Made by a program: the position numbers and the translations under genes. Below the pieces are notes generated by a model, which saw only the letters and a program-made list of their open reading frames with translations, was not told the origin of the DNA and did no database searches. Positions 1-12,522 of a stretch of 64,000 nucleotides of DNA are shown in pieces. Origin of the DNA: Gigaspora rosea. Taxonomy: Eukaryota; Glomeromycota; Glomeromycetes; Diversisporales; Gigasporaceae. The DNA is taken from assembly GCA_003550325.1 (NCBI GenBank), contig QKWP01000254.1:256981-320980 (forward strand), given 5' to 3'. How positions within the stretch are numbered: the stretch's first letter is position 1; each line of letters starts with the position of its first letter.

Positions 1-540
1 ATGGAGATTTGGGGCTTTGTTTATTTTTTTATTTAGTTTGCTTACAATTTTGTTTTTTGTTTAGTTTCTTTTTTTTTACTTATTTTTTAATTTTATTTTA
101 CTTTATTTATCCTTTACTTCTTTCAAAACTTTGCAAGAAAACGACTTGACTTTCCGGCACTTTACAAGAACACCAATTCTAACGTCTCTGGCACTTTGCA
201 AGAAGTCATGAATATGAACGAATATAATTGAATATAAGTGAATATAGGCGAATATAAGCAAATATAATAGTTTATTTTTTTTCGTTTTTGTTTTTTTGTT
301 ATTTTTTCGGGTTGTTTTTTGTTTGTTTTTTTTACTTATTTTTTTTATTTTATTTTATTTATTCCTTACTTCTTTCAGAACTTTACAAAAAAACGACCTG
401 ACTTTTCTAGCACTTTACAAGAACACTAATTCTAACTTATCCGGCACTTTGCAAGAAATAGCAAATATGTGCGAATATAAGCAAATATAAGTGAATAAGC
501 AAATATAAGGAATATAATAGTTTATTTTTTTATAGCTAAC
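1..540. repeat. Tandem duplication of a T-rich ~251-bp unit
   Basis: Two copies of one unit follow each other with a period of about 251 bp: the block starting 'tctttcaaaactttgcaag' at 119 recurs at 370 with a few substitutions. Each copy ends in short 'gaatataag' motifs and a T-rich tract. Small ORFs here are hydrophobic readings of T-runs and are not supported as genes. Confidence 0.75.
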
Positions 541-879
541 TGTGGAGTGAGCGAAAATAAGTATTTAGGGCTAGTTTTTTGTATATAGTAATAGAATTAA
601 ATGCGATGAAGTGCGAAAGTAGTTTAAAATATTGTAATAATGTAAAAATAATACATAATATATAATAAAGTATAATATTAATTAAAAATGTATATTTAAT
701 AAATGTAAAATATAATGTATAAATTCTAAAAAACTGCAATTCAAAGGTACAGGTTCCTCTCTTGTGGCTGGATTGTCTTGTGGAAAAGCCTATATGCTCG
801 TTTGTTAAAACATTACTAACATGGCAAACGGCCACCAGATGGAGAATTTTTAGTGCAATTATGGCTATTGAGCCAGATC

Positions 880-1660
880 TTAATCAAACATTCTACGACT
901 AGAGAAGTTTTTGGGATTTAAAGAAAAAACAAAATGGCATTCACTATACGTTACTCTTTCAAAGTAAACGGCTTGCTACCCAGATCAAGTGCCTTGCTAA
1001 CAAATTGCCAGTTCTGGATGAATTAAAGAAGCGTAAACCATTATTATATACAAGTAATGAGTGTATATGCTATAAAGTGAAGGCAACAGAAACACAAGAC
1101 CATTTAGCAGACTGTAATTATTACGAATGGAGTTGAATAAACATAACTAAAGTAGCAGCTAGAGTTACATGGTCCAAACTGAGTAGCACAGATCAGTTTT
1201 TGCTCCCACTAGTGAGTTACTACCAACTGGTAGTGGGGTCGCATATACAAGAAATCATAGAACTACGTCAAAGTTACATGAGAGGTTTATACCAAATAAG
1301 CTTTTGGAACATATTACAGTTCGGCTTACCTCAATGAATACAGCCAAGACACTCATGCAGAATTTTGTTTTAATAGTATAGAATGGTTTTTATGAATCTA
1401 TATGGAAAGAATGGTGTCGACTTATTGGACTTGGGAAAAAGAAAAAGGTATCACTATCAAGGGGAAAAAAAAAGTAAGGCCAAGAAGAAACACACATTTA
1501 AAGGAAAAATTAAAATCACCGGGAAAGAAAAGACAAGTGTCAACAATATCAACGCAAGTTTTAGTGAAGTTTGTTTAGAAAAGAGTATATTGTTACTTGA
1601 TGATAGTGAAAAGGGTATTGAAGAAAAAAGCCGTACAGCCATTAGTTTGTGACAAGTAGC
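880..1660 (+). pseudogene. LINE-like retrotransposon relic (C-terminal end of the pol ORF)
   Basis: One frame reads almost continuously as protein from about 900 to 1660 but is broken by several stops (for example after 'CNYYEWS' near 1134 and after 'NFVLIV' near 1380). It contains a C-x-C-x10-H-x3-C cluster (residues 'CICYKV...ETQDHLADC', about 1069-1112), like the cysteine-histidine motif found after reverse transcriptase in non-LTR elements, followed by a basic Lys-rich tail. No RT catalytic core is present, so this would be a 5'-truncated, mutated copy. Family assignment rests on that motif and tail style only; a different transposon class is possible. Confidence 0.45.
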
Positions 1661-1699
1661 AGTTAAAAGTTATATCCAAAGTGGTGAAATTCCATTTTG

Positions 1700-3640
1700 G
1701 GCTGGGTCTTAGACAGATTTGACAAGACTCTCTGATTTATCTGTAAATTGGTGCGACAACTCGCAATTAGGTGCTACAAGGCAACCGGTTGATGTCAGGC
1801 ATGATTTTCTACTTTTGTAGCTTTTGTATCTAGAATTCGTTTACTTTTTTGTACAAATAACACATTATCAGGCTCTAGCGAGATTTGTTTAAGAATAAAA
1901 AAAAATATATATATATATAACGTATAATAATAATAAATAAAAAAATATAAAATTTTATATTAAATTGCGAAAATGTGCGAAATATTGCGAAAACCTGTAA
2001 AAAAGCATGGTTATGTGAATATGTATATCGTTTATTTATTTTTAAAAATTTTTGAAAATTTACGAAAATTTGCAAAATATTGCAAAACAATCGAAAATAT
2101 CAAAATAATACCTCTTGCGCACTTTAGTTTATTGATCTGCATGAGTATGCGACCCCTATAGAGGAAGTAATTTGCATTTTTTTTATTTGCAATATATTTC
2201 GAAATATTTTGAAATAATAACTGTATATTACCGTAATATAGCGTAATATATTGCGTAATCTACCGCGTCGATCATAAGATTTTTGTAATATTACGGGCCG
2301 TAATATCTTATATAAAATTATATATATATAATTTCCTGATATAGTTTCAAATCGAGACTCCAAATTTCAGCATCATCTGATTTCAGCATCATCTCCGACA
2401 ATATATTATCCACTTTTTTGCAATTCTGATAAGGTCCAACCAATTAGAATTGCAGATTTTGAATAAAATTTATAAAAATTTTATACTATATCAAACCTAG
2501 TATAGCCTTTATATATATAATTCTGGGTTCTTCTAACTTTCTAAATCTATTTTTTTATATTTTTGGCTTATTTTTTTTTTTGTTGCTAAATTGTTTGCTT
2601 TGGGAAACAAGACTTTATTCAAAATTTTAGAATTGTAGTTGTTATGCATAGAGAACATACTAACATAGTACATTTGCAAGAGTACAACTAGCCATATATT
2701 TAACTATTTTAATAGTCACCCAAGGGTTCTACCCTAGTTACTATACCTGCAATTCATATACTGGACATTGCCTATTTAAACCCTCTGGTCATTGCTATAC
2801 TTATTTTTTATAATATTGTTTTTGCATTAAATTTTATAAGTTTTTAAATTTGTAAAGCCTTTAAGTACAATATCTTGTATGTATTAAAAATTTAAAAATA
2901 TTTAATTAATAAAATTTTTTTTAAATTAAATTTATATATTATAGTGAATTAATAATTTGAATGAAAAATTTTTAATACCTTTATTAATAAAATAAAAAAA
3001 TTGTACTAAACTCTACTTGCATATTTGTTAGATTTTTGTATATAAAAATTTTTTAGATATTTTTTTAAACCATGTTTTTAACTGTACAATTGGTAGTACA
3101 AAATGTTAATGATTCAATAATTTAAGAGTATCATATGCAGATTGCCACAGTCAATAATTTCAATTTAACGATCTCAATAATATAAAAACATCATGTGCAG
3201 ATCGTGTAAACATAATACCTAACTAGACTTGTAAGTGACCAATTACTGCATTATTCGTCAAAGATCTGCTAGACGCTATTCGCAGCCGAATGCATCTAAC
3301 AAATCTTTTCCGAATATAATTTGACAAAAATTTTTGATGGTAGCCAATAAAATAAACATTTTTGCCAAAATAACTGCAGTTATTGTTCACTGCGTGTTTA
3401 ATAACTATATAATATAAAATAATGAATATAGTATATTTGAATAATAGGCACTTTGATTGTCTTGGTAAATCAATTTGTCATTGTGAAACAAATTTAGTTA
3501 AATATGGCATATTTTCATCGACAAGAATTACTGGTTGACATGTGCTTTTAATTTGTCAAAACGCGATTAGAGGTTAACGCAATATGAAAATCAAGCCAAA
3601 ATCATGTCGAAACAAAATTTTTGCACGACCGAAATATATG
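1700..3640. other. AT-rich spacer without supported genes
   Basis: Long A/T runs, short (TA)n stretches near 1900-1920 and 2320, and loose 'gcgaaatattgcgaaa' and 'gcgtaatat' repeats at 1965-2090 and 2220-2310. The only recognisable item is a retroposon 3' fragment at 2655-2795. Confidence 0.6.
2655..2795 (-). mobile_element. Fragment of the tRNA-headed retroposon (3' segment)
   Basis: This piece matches the 3' region of the retroposon at 36116-37128. Shared blocks read 'acaactagcca', 'ggttctaccctag', 'ttgcctatttaaaccctctg', in the same order as on the plus strand at 38210-38330 and 53770-53910. It is diverged and lacks the tRNA-like head. A T-run near 2569-2580 may be what is left of the tail. 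Confidence 0.6.
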
Positions 3641-3641
3641 C

Positions 3642-3971
3642 TTACAAATCACCATTTGAGATTTTCTGATCGGAAAAACTTATACCAGTGAACTGGTCAT
3701 TGTTTACATGTAAATCATCTTTTACTTTATTGATCAATAAAGATAAAAGATGATTCACATATATATAAGAACTGGTACTCCGGCCTAAGTTTTCCAAATC
3801 AGCCCGCCTGAAAATCTCGAAGGGTGGTTTTGTTAGCAAAGATCTCATGTGATTGACAAAATCAAGAAACAAAATTTCGTTCATAATTTGATAATCTTTT
3901 CCTAACATTCCTTTTTGTGATAAATTTTGTTTGCGTAGAATATATATAGTATATATAGTAATGCCAAACAA
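3642..3971 (-). CDS. Hypothetical ORF, 109 codons, unknown
   Basis: An open frame lies just downstream of, and on the same strand as, the aminopeptidase gene (stop at 4022). It begins with a low-complexity stretch and then has a balanced composition with a Phe/Leu/Arg-rich middle ('FEIFRRADLENLG'). I recognise no family, catalytic motif or membrane segment. It could be an exon of an uncharacterised gene or a chance ORF in the 3' region of the neighbour. The start is not supported by anything beyond being the first ATG. Confidence 0.25.
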   Translation of the reverse strand: MFGITIYTIYILRKQNLSQKGMLGKDYQIMNEILFLDFVNHMRSLLTKPPFEIFRRADLENLGRSTSSYIYVNHLLSLLINKVKDDLHVNNDQFTGISFSDQKISNGDL

Positions 3972-4021
3972 CTTAATTTCAAATCATCAAATAGAACAAT
4001 CTAAATGTTGACATGTGGCTA

Positions 4022-6652
4022 CTAATCAATTACTATTCTTGAATCAATGTTTGGAAATTCTTCAAAGAATCCCTATAATAAATATTTGTCAACATAATAC
4101 ATTCTAAGCGAAAATATAAAAAATAAAGTTGATCCTTATAAACATACCTGAAACAATCTAATAGCATGCCCAACATCGTCAGTGCCCGCCGTTTCACGAA
4201 TTGAATGCATACTCAATTGAGGATTTCCGATATCTAATAAAATATAATCTTTATATTAATGGTTTGCTTTTTTAATATTAAACCAAATTAGTTATAACTT
4301 ACCGACGGTACGCAATCCTAAATTTGCACTTAACATTGGACCAATAGTGGACCCACAAGGACTATCGGCTCGAACACAAAATTCTTGTAACGGTACATCA
4401 TATTTCTTAGCAGCTTCACGTAGTATAAACGAAGTTGCGGCTGTAGTAGCATACCGCTATTTAATATAATAATATTTTTGTCAATTTTCAGCTTGAAAGG
4501 TATAAACAATAAAAGATATGATAAATTATAGACAAAAACCTGATTGGCATTAACTTTAATAACAACACCTTTATGCATCTGGGGTCTGTGGTTTGCTTCG
4601 TGTTTTTCACTATTCAATGTATGCATGAACCAAAGAAAACAAAATTTTTTTATATTATTTTATGTCATTCATTCATAAATACATAAAAATACAAATTGGC
4701 ATACCTATAATTAGGATGAACAGCTAAAAGAAATGAATAAGGTGAATAATATATTATAGTAATTGTAGCATTGGCTTATTGAATACCATACCATGAGCCA
4801 TATCAGCACTAATCAAGAAACTTTTATGGATTGTTTCTTCAAATACTGTCTATTAAAATAATAAAGTATTATTAATTACATACTGTAATAATCCATGAAA
4901 TCATAATACGAAATTCTTTAAAAATATATGTTACTTGCCTGAGAGATTTTATCAGATGAACTGCCAATATTTGATAGAGTTATGCGCCTGATAGTAGTCT
5001 CTAAAAGATTAGAATCAGCTCCATGTGCAGTTGTACTTCCAATTTCTTCATTATCAAAGAGAGAAATCAAACGAATATTTGTATCATTGCATAAACTTTC
5101 AGTATCTTTTGTGCTATCAATTAAAGCCTACATTAATTAATGAATATATATGTAAGAATTCTTTTAAGTTTTAAAAATCTAAATATAAAGAGCACCAGCT
5201 TGACTTACAGTTAATGCAGTATATGACATCATTAAATTATCAAGACGAGCAGAAAATATAAACTCATTGGAGGCACCTCCAATAGTGGAAGGTTGAGTGT
5301 CATAAAGACATAATTCAAAGTCGTGTATTTGGTTTACAGCTTTAAAAACAACAAATATTTTAATTATTGAACGTTAACCCTTATAAATTCGGTATTAATT
5401 CTAAAAAGTACTGATACCTTTGACATCAACCTCTTTAACAAGTAAATCTAGAAGTATGGGGTGATGTTTTGAAGCACTGATTCTATTTTTATCGTCGTTA
5501 TCGGGTCCATTTGTCAAGCTTGTAAAACGCACAAATTTTTAATTCTTGATTAATATTTATTATTGTTAACTGGTGTGGAATAAAAAAATACTATTATTTA
5601 CGCTTTTGTTGCAGTAGCAATTAACGGGGTTAGATGGGTTTCTTTGTTGGGGTTGAAGGTCTCTGCTATGTTACGATCGAGATGAATGGCCAGTGTAGGG
5701 ATACGAAGAATTGGTCTATTATCATTTTTCAGAATAAGTACCGTATTTTTATTTAGCTAAAATTCGTATAATTTAATTATTTCAAACCTGTTGATTTTAA
5801 TAAGCCTGTGTTCAAATCGATGTTCATCTGTTTCGATCATTACACGGCCGGCAATGCTAAGATCTCGATCGAACCAAGTATGCCTATCAATATGCGAAAT
5901 CAATTAATGGCCTATCCAAGGAATAATATGGACTAGGGGCTGAGAAAAGGGTTGAATTTGACAAAAAAAAAATAATAATTATAAAAAAAAAAACTAAATT
6001 TCTTGATAATTGTCTAATTAAATTTAATAAAAAAATATATTTCTATAAAATTATAGAATTAAAAATTTTGATTAGATGATTATCCAGCAAATTAATTTTT
6101 TTATAATTATTAATTTTTTTTGTCAAATTCGGCACTTTTCTAAGCACTTAGCCCATATAATATATTTTAATAACAAACATACCAAATGCCACCTCCATAA
6201 GTTTCAACTCCAACCTGTAAATAGCCTGCTGATTCTTTTTTGGATACAGGTTTAATCTGATCGTAAAAATAGAAAACAGAAATTAATATGATTAAATAAC
6301 TCGTCAAGATGATCTTTATATTTAAGAACTTTATTACCTTCAAACAAGGAGAGTCAGTGTGTGCACCAACAATTGAGATACCATTACCAGGAACATATTG
6401 ACCGCCTACGGCAAAGGCAACGATAGTACTTCGATTTCTTGTAAAATAATATTTTCCATTATTCTTCAACTTTCCGGTCCAATTTTCACGTTCCTTAATT
6501 TCTTTATAACCAGCATTATCCAAACGTAAACGAGCTGATTCTACCGCATGAAATGGAGAAGGTGAATCGTTTACAAATTTAATGAAGTCTTTTACTTCAT
6601 TAGAAATTACGTTGGATTCTTCCTGATAAGAACGATCGAGAATCGGATTCAT
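4022..6652 (-). CDS. Aspartyl aminopeptidase (peptidase family M18), 13 exons
   Basis: Cytosolic zinc metalloaminopeptidase of the DNPEP/Ape4 type, which removes N-terminal Asp/Glu from peptides; the fungal relative also reaches the vacuole by autophagy. Exons by splice reading: 6652-6338, 6256-6183, 5883-5788, 5715-5602, 5518-5418, 5339-5209, 5127-4939, 4849-4792, 4723-4705, 4609-4540, 4456-4303, 4233-4148, 4072-4022. All phases agree and give 485 aa, the usual family length. Zinc and catalytic signatures are present: 'GAHTDSP' (H98, D100), 'ARLDNL' (D267), 'DNEEIGS' (E304/E305), 'SADMAH' (D356), 'SMHSIRE' (H450). The start at 6652 puts the N-terminus the expected distance before '[12 protein letters not shown]'; the frame stays open to 6802 but that extension looks like 5' leader. 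Exon 9 is only 19 nt, and exon 7 ends in a GC donor ('CAG|gcaagt'). It appears intact. Confidence 0.95.
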
Positions 6653-7234
6653 TCGAAAATTAAATGAGCGTTTGATTATGTAAAACGGTATCGAAAGATA
6701 TATTGATTTGTTTATAAAATACTGCAACACAGACGCTTTTTTTATCTTTTTATATCTAAGTACGAAGCAATTGAGTTTTATCCATACTAATTTTAACATC
6801 AAGACCTACCATTGTTTTTTCAATTTCCTATATTTAAAAGAGAAGTTACCAATGAAAAGAATGTATAAAAAAAGTATTAAACTTCATAGTTTCATCAGTG
6901 CATTAATCTACAGGTTTTTTAACGTTATTTAGGTTTATCAAACATGTTTCAAATAAACTTACCTTTTTGTTACACCATCGAGCATTACTTTTTGCAATTT
7001 TTTTTTATATATTACAAATAAACATTGAGGTAGTACAAGTTTTCTAAAAGTTGAAAAAATAATGCACTTCAATTGTGTTGCGTATTTTACAAAAAAAAAA
7101 AAAAAGGGGGGGCATAATAGCCTTTTTGATTGAATAATAACAATTTTTATTAACTTAACATTCTCTTTTGACGGGCCCGTTGACGGGTTATTCTATATCT
7201 TTGCATTCTTTCTAAATCAAAATAGAAATAGAAT
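6653..7234. promoter_or_regulatory. Shared divergent promoter region
   Basis: The 582 bp between the start codons of the aminopeptidase (minus) and the SPA2-like gene (plus) must hold both promoters and 5' leaders. A poly-A/poly-G tract lies at about 7091-7113. No TATA box or known factor site can be assigned with confidence. Confidence 0.5.
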
Positions 7235-10200
7235 ATGGACATTGCCATCACTCACTACGAGGCGTTCAAAAAATTTCTTGCATCACATCTTGCCAAGGGT
7301 GAGTATAGTTAGCTTAGATCTGAAACTTCGAGTCGTTACGATTCGGAGCAATCTTGCATCTTTATTGTTCTATTTGCAACGATCTTGAAGAATTCGCAAA
7401 AGTAACTTGGTTGATGTGTAAAACAGTTCTTTAATTATATCTTGGCAAGATTTTAATACTATGCTGCATAATTAGCGAACTTACGATTCCATATTATTCT
7501 CAGAGCAAGCCAATGGTTCAAGAACAAACGCGAGGGACAAATTAACTAGACTTACAAAACAGCAATTTCAAGAACTCTCCACTGATGTGTATGACGAGTT
7601 ATCCCGGCGGCTACTGGGTTCGAATGCAGGTACTATTAATGAATTCTTTAATTGACTTAATTGGCTTAATTGGCTTAATTTCATTTTTTTTTTTTTTTTA
7701 AAAAAAAAAAAACACCATTAATGTCATAATTTATGCCATTATCGTATATTTATTTATTCCAGTTCCTTTTCTTCCTGTATGCGATGACTTTCATCCCAAG
7801 AGGAATCAAGCACGACAAAAGCTGGCAACATTACCTAAAAATCGGTTTAAAGACTTAGCGAGTGATGTTTATTATGAATTAGAGAGGCGATATCCTGAAT
7901 TAAAAGATATGGACGTAAGTTATTTGACTATGTTATTAATTCGGTAGTGAGCATTTATTTTTGATGAAAAAAATAATTTAATTTATAATTAATTAAAAAT
8001 AATTTATAATTCATTAAATTTTTAATTTATAATTAATTAAACATATTTAAGTTCTCAAACCCGACATACGGCACACCTTCCCCATATAATAATGCCTCAT
8101 TATATAACAAAAATAATCCACCACAGCAATCGTCAATAGATGGTGCTGCATCCGGTCAAGCTGAATCAAATACCATTGTTCCCGAAACTAGTACTTTAAG
8201 ACAAGAGGTAATCTCCGTTGACTTTCGCATTCAGAAACCAAATATCCGACCAGATAATTCAAATGTTAATACCAATGCTGACAGCAGCCCAAAGCCTTAT
8301 TCCTCTAACAACAGTAGTAATCATAGTCTTAGCAATAATTTCCCACCATTACCAGATGGTATGCCCCCAGAGTACGGATCACCAAAAAGTCGTACTCAAT
8401 CAACTACATCTTCTGCATCTGATCTTGGGCATCGTCGTGCAAATGGCACTAGTATTAGTAGTATGAGTAGCAGTTCGAGTAGAGGAGGAAACAGAGATAC
8501 AACTACTAGTCAAAAAAGTAATAAACCTGATCCAGTTAATTTTGCCTCTCTTGATAGTTTGATGGCAGATTTAGGAGATATGATTGATCCTAAAAAATCT
8601 TTAAATGAAATTGGAGAAAGGAAGGATGTTTGTATTTTAAAAAATTATAATATTATCGATAATAATTCTATTCTAATTATTAATATTAATATTTATTATT
8701 TATTATAAATTATAATATTCTTTTAATGTTTAGATACATTCCGAAATCGAAAAGTTAAAGTCTGATTATGAACAACGAGTAAATGCTTTACAAAGACGAA
8801 TAAAAGAATTAGAATCAGTAGATATCTCATTAATTTTAGTTACATAAAATGGTTTTACTTTGAGTTATTTAGAAAGTATCTGATAATTTCTTTATAAATT
8901 TACAGACGAATGGTGGTTCTGTTGGTGATAGTGCACGAGTACGCAATCTTGAAAATCAATTAGATGAAAAAGAAAAGATAAACCAACAACAAGCGTTAAA
9001 GATAGAAAAATTAGAACAAGACTTTGAAAAATTAAATGAAAATTACCGGCAACAACAAGAGGTCATATCCTAATATAAATTCTTTTAAACGCTTTTAAAC
9101 GCTTTTAAATGCTTTTAAATGCTTTAAATGTTTTTAAATGTTTAAATGCTTTTAAATGCTTTTAAATGCTTTTAAATGCTTTTAAATGCTTTTAAATGCT
9201 TTTAAATACTTTATTGGTTTGAATAAATATTTACTCATTTCGGAATATAATTATTCTATTTATTCAATTATAGATTGCTAATGATGTGCAGAAGGAAGCA
9301 TCCAAATTATTAGAAGAAATAAAGTCGCTCTCAATAAAAAATGATGATTTATATTCAGAAAAAGAACAAAGTATTGCTAAAATTAAATCTTTATCGGAAG
9401 AAGTGAACGAGTGGAAGAGCAAATATGAGAAGGTGAAAACAGAATTGAGAAATTTAAAAGGTAAGAACAGAATCTATATATAACAAGCATACTTTATTTA
9501 TGCGAGATATTTAATTAAATATATACTTTATAATATAAATAGCGACATCTTCATTCTTCAAAGAAACGCCCAAAGTCGATATTGTGAATGATAGCTCTTT
9601 AGCTCCAACGCCGGATGGTGCAATTGATGAATCCAGAATTGTTGCTTATCAAGTAGCAATCGATGATTTATTAAGAGCTGGACGGTATGCCATTCATGTG
9701 CCAAGTTTATAATCAAAGTTTTCAGAATTTATATTAATTGATAATATTGAATTTATAGATCTGAAGTTTCATCTAATGTTCTCGTTGCTATGAAATCAAT
9801 TGTCATCGCTTGTAAAGGTATTACCGAAGAGGTTGACATATATGAACAACATAAAGGTTCATTAATGAAAGCAGAAGATAAAGAAAAATTAAATACTCTA
9901 AAAACTAAGTTTTCAGCTACGCTCACAAACCTTATGACCGCAGCAAAAAATCACGCAACTGGATATGGTATATCACCTGTTAGTTTATTAGATGCAGCGG
10001 CGAGTCATTTAACTGCTTCAGTTGTAGAGATGGTTAAACATGTAAAACTTCGACGAACTAGGGGGCAAAACCCAAATAGGCATAGTTCGGAACATCACCC
10101 TGTACCATCGCGTGAAAATATGTCTAATGCATCACCTAATTTCCAGAATGATTTAAATTCATCAAATACGAGACCTAATTCTAATTCAAATGTAGAACAG

Positions 10201-10710
10201 CCAAATGGATACGCTATTGGTTTAGATGAATTAAAAGTAAGATAATACACAATGATATAAATATTAATATATAGATTTTTTTATGATAATTAATTAACCA
10301 TAAATATGTTTATAAATATGTTAATAAACATGTTATTTGAATAACAGGATTTTCTTGAACGTCAAACAGAATCTATAGTTCAATCAATTCAGACTCTTTT
10401 AACTGCCATTAGAAACGGATCATTTGGTAAAGAACTTACAGACAACATAAACACCATTACGACGATTGTTCTAAACGTCATTGCGGTGTGCCGCGATTCT
10501 TTTAGAACTGATGACGTACCCCAAAGTGTACGTGGTAATGTTATATTAAAAGAATTAGAAGATAGTATTGATAAATTGGATGAAATGCGAGAATCAATAA
10601 CGGATAATAGTGAGGACTTTCTTAATAACCGGGCAGCAAAACAACGATTGGCCAGTGCCTCGTTTGAAATTGCTAAATATACTAAGGAATTAGTAGGGTT
10701 ATTCGATTAA
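7235..10710 (+). CDS. SPA2-like polarisome scaffold protein, 10 exons
   Basis: Scaffold of the polarisome type, which organises actin and signalling at sites of polarised tip growth. Exons by splice reading: 7235-7298, 7504-7629, 7763-7914, 8052-8627, 8734-8817, 8906-9061, 9274-9460, 9543-9684, 9759-10236, 10348-10710. All phases agree, giving 775 aa. Two Spa2-homology (GIT-type SHD) repeats sit near residues 29-58 ('ARDKLTRL', 'DVYDELSRR') and 78-107 ('ARQKLATL', 'DVYYELERR'). A Ser/Asn-rich linker follows (about 115-306), then a Lys/Glu-rich coiled coil (about 307-449), and a helical C-terminal domain (450-775) with a disordered Asn/Ser/Pro insert. Domain order matches fungal Spa2. Intron 6 carries a 10-bp minisatellite. 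The exon 4 donor ('GAT|gtttgt') is the least certain junction. Confidence 0.9.
9082..9209. repeat. 10-bp minisatellite in a SPA2 intron
   Basis: About a dozen copies of 'gcttttaaat' with minor variants ('gcttttaaac', 'tgtttttaaa') fill most of intron 6 of the SPA2-like gene. The flanking splice sites are intact. Confidence 0.9.
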
Positions 10711-10763
10711 TCTGGAAAACTTTTACTAAAACATTATCATTAAGGCCATACAAATTTAATTAC

Positions 10764-10948
10764 TTGTTTTTCATAACATGAAACTTTTAAATAGATCCGG
10801 CCGGCCGGCTTTTTTTTTTTTTAAAAAAAAAATTTCATATATAAAATTTTATAAAATTATAAAAAAAATTTTTACCCGGTTATTAATTAAAACAAAAAAA
10901 TTTTTTTAGATGGTTTCAAATTTTGACCGGCCGGGTTATGAAAACCAA
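10764..10948. mobile_element. MITE, TIR ttggttctcataac family, copy 1
   Basis: The ends are imperfect inverted repeats: 'ttgtttttcataac' on the left and 'gttatgaaaaccaa' on the right. The inside has GC-rich 'ccggccgg' blocks next to T- and A-runs. The same ends and 'ggccgggttatga' block recur at 14411-14585. No coding capacity. Confidence 0.7.
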
Positions 10949-11750
10949 TTAATTAATTTCGCATGGCCAAAAGTAAAAAAAAATAATTTATATTTTATCA
11001 CACTTTCACATCATATTTTGCGAGAATATTTTTTGCTGTCTACTAAGACAAATTATTATAAGAATCATTATTTAATTTAAAAATGCTAATTATTATTTCC
11101 TACAATAAAAAAAAAAACAATATTTTCACTTTGTATCCATGTACAAAATGATAAAATCATTACTAGTTGAATACATTAATTTAAGAAAATAAAGATGTGC
11201 TATAACAGTATATATGTATATACGTAAAAAACAAATCATCTACAGTAATTGCATCCTAAGGGGTTAACAATTTCAGAGAACCTGGAAATTCCTACGTAAT
11301 TTTATAGATCCTTGACTGCAAAGTTATGTTAAAGTTAGATGATTGCATCATATTATCTAATATTACTAATATTGCAAATTGCCAAATACTGTTAGACGAT
11401 ACCTTTTTGACAGCGAATTTTTTGATCACTGGATCCATTTTTAGATAATTTTACCACCCCAAGTGACCATCTCAGTGATTTTAATAGGTTCAAAATCACC
11501 AAACAGAATTAAGAGATTAGGTGTGTTATAGATCAGATATGATTAATAAACCATTTGAAGTAATACAAACATATCGAAAAAATCTAATTAGATTTTAAAC
11601 AATTTTGGGATATGATAATTTTACAGTAATAGATTTATATAGTACCAAAATTTTCCGGGTTACTGGTTTTTGTGTATTTACTCCGCAATAAATTTTTTCA
11701 GGTAATCTTGTCATGGGAGTGTACAATATTACATAAATAGTTTTTTGGCT
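10949..11750. other. AT-rich spacer downstream of SPA2
   Basis: No supported gene, RNA or mobile element seen. Confidence 0.5.
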
Positions 11751-12098
11751 TATATATATGGGGACATTTCTACTAAAAAGGCCCATTTTGCAATATAATC
11801 AATCGTGAGATAATTGAGTTTAATCGTTTGTTTTGATTTTCGGACTGATCCGGGATTAAGCAAATTTCACGATTTTGATTGGTTAAAAATGACAGGTGAC
11901 TATCGGGTAATCTCGTGATACACTTGAACCTTAGTAGTTTTTCTTTTACATTATCTCCATTTTTTATTATGTAAATCGCCTTTCATTTATAATTGAAAAA
12001 TGTCAGTCATGTCAAAATTAACATGAATCTAATAAAAACTCATTTTTCAAAAAATTTACAAAATGGGCCTTTTTAGTAGAAATGACCCCATATATATA
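11751..12098. mobile_element. 348-bp MITE with 39-bp TIRs (covarying-arm family, copy A)
   Basis: The two 39-bp ends (11751-11789 and 12060-12098) are inverted copies with one mismatch and include 'tatatatatgggg' and 'tactaaaaaggcccatttt'. The core, starting 'gagataattgagtttaat', is shared with 43067-43412 and 53169-53430. Ends of the TATGGGG type and the TA-rich flanks suggest a Tc1/mariner-like mobiliser (inference). Confidence 0.85.
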
Positions 12099-12522
12099 CT
12101 GACATTTCGTACTTATTAAATTTTTATATACTATATACAACTATACACTGTACATATAATATACGTATAAATATTTGATAATAACAAATAATGATTCTTT
12201 TATTTTCTACTCTTACAAATAATTCCTTAAAAAAGGCTTCTCTAATTGATAAGTCTTTTTTGAATGAATAAAATTAGAGTTAATAAAGATAATCTTTTAA
12301 TGCGATCGATGAACTTTATTTGATCTGTTGTATAAATAAATACAATACTTCTGTATTTGTAGACAATCCCGTATTGTTATATTTAGAACCGAATTTAGTT
12401 ATTGGTTATTTAAATAAATTCATAATACAATAAACCAATACATGTATTGTGTGGAAGGTCATTTTCTATTCATAAATAATCAAAACTTTAGGAGATCATA
12501 TAAAACAAAAAAAAAAAAAACC
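12099..12522. other. AT-rich spacer, upstream region of the START gene
   Basis: Presumed promoter and leader of the START-domain gene. No specific element is assignable. A poly-A run of 14 lies just before the proposed start codon. Confidence 0.4.

Noticed and set aside
6653..6802. N-terminal extension of the aminopeptidase to the ATG at 6802
   Set aside because: The extra 50 residues are Lys/Ile/Tyr-rich translation of AT-rich leader and are absent from the family; the ATG at 6652 gives the normal length.
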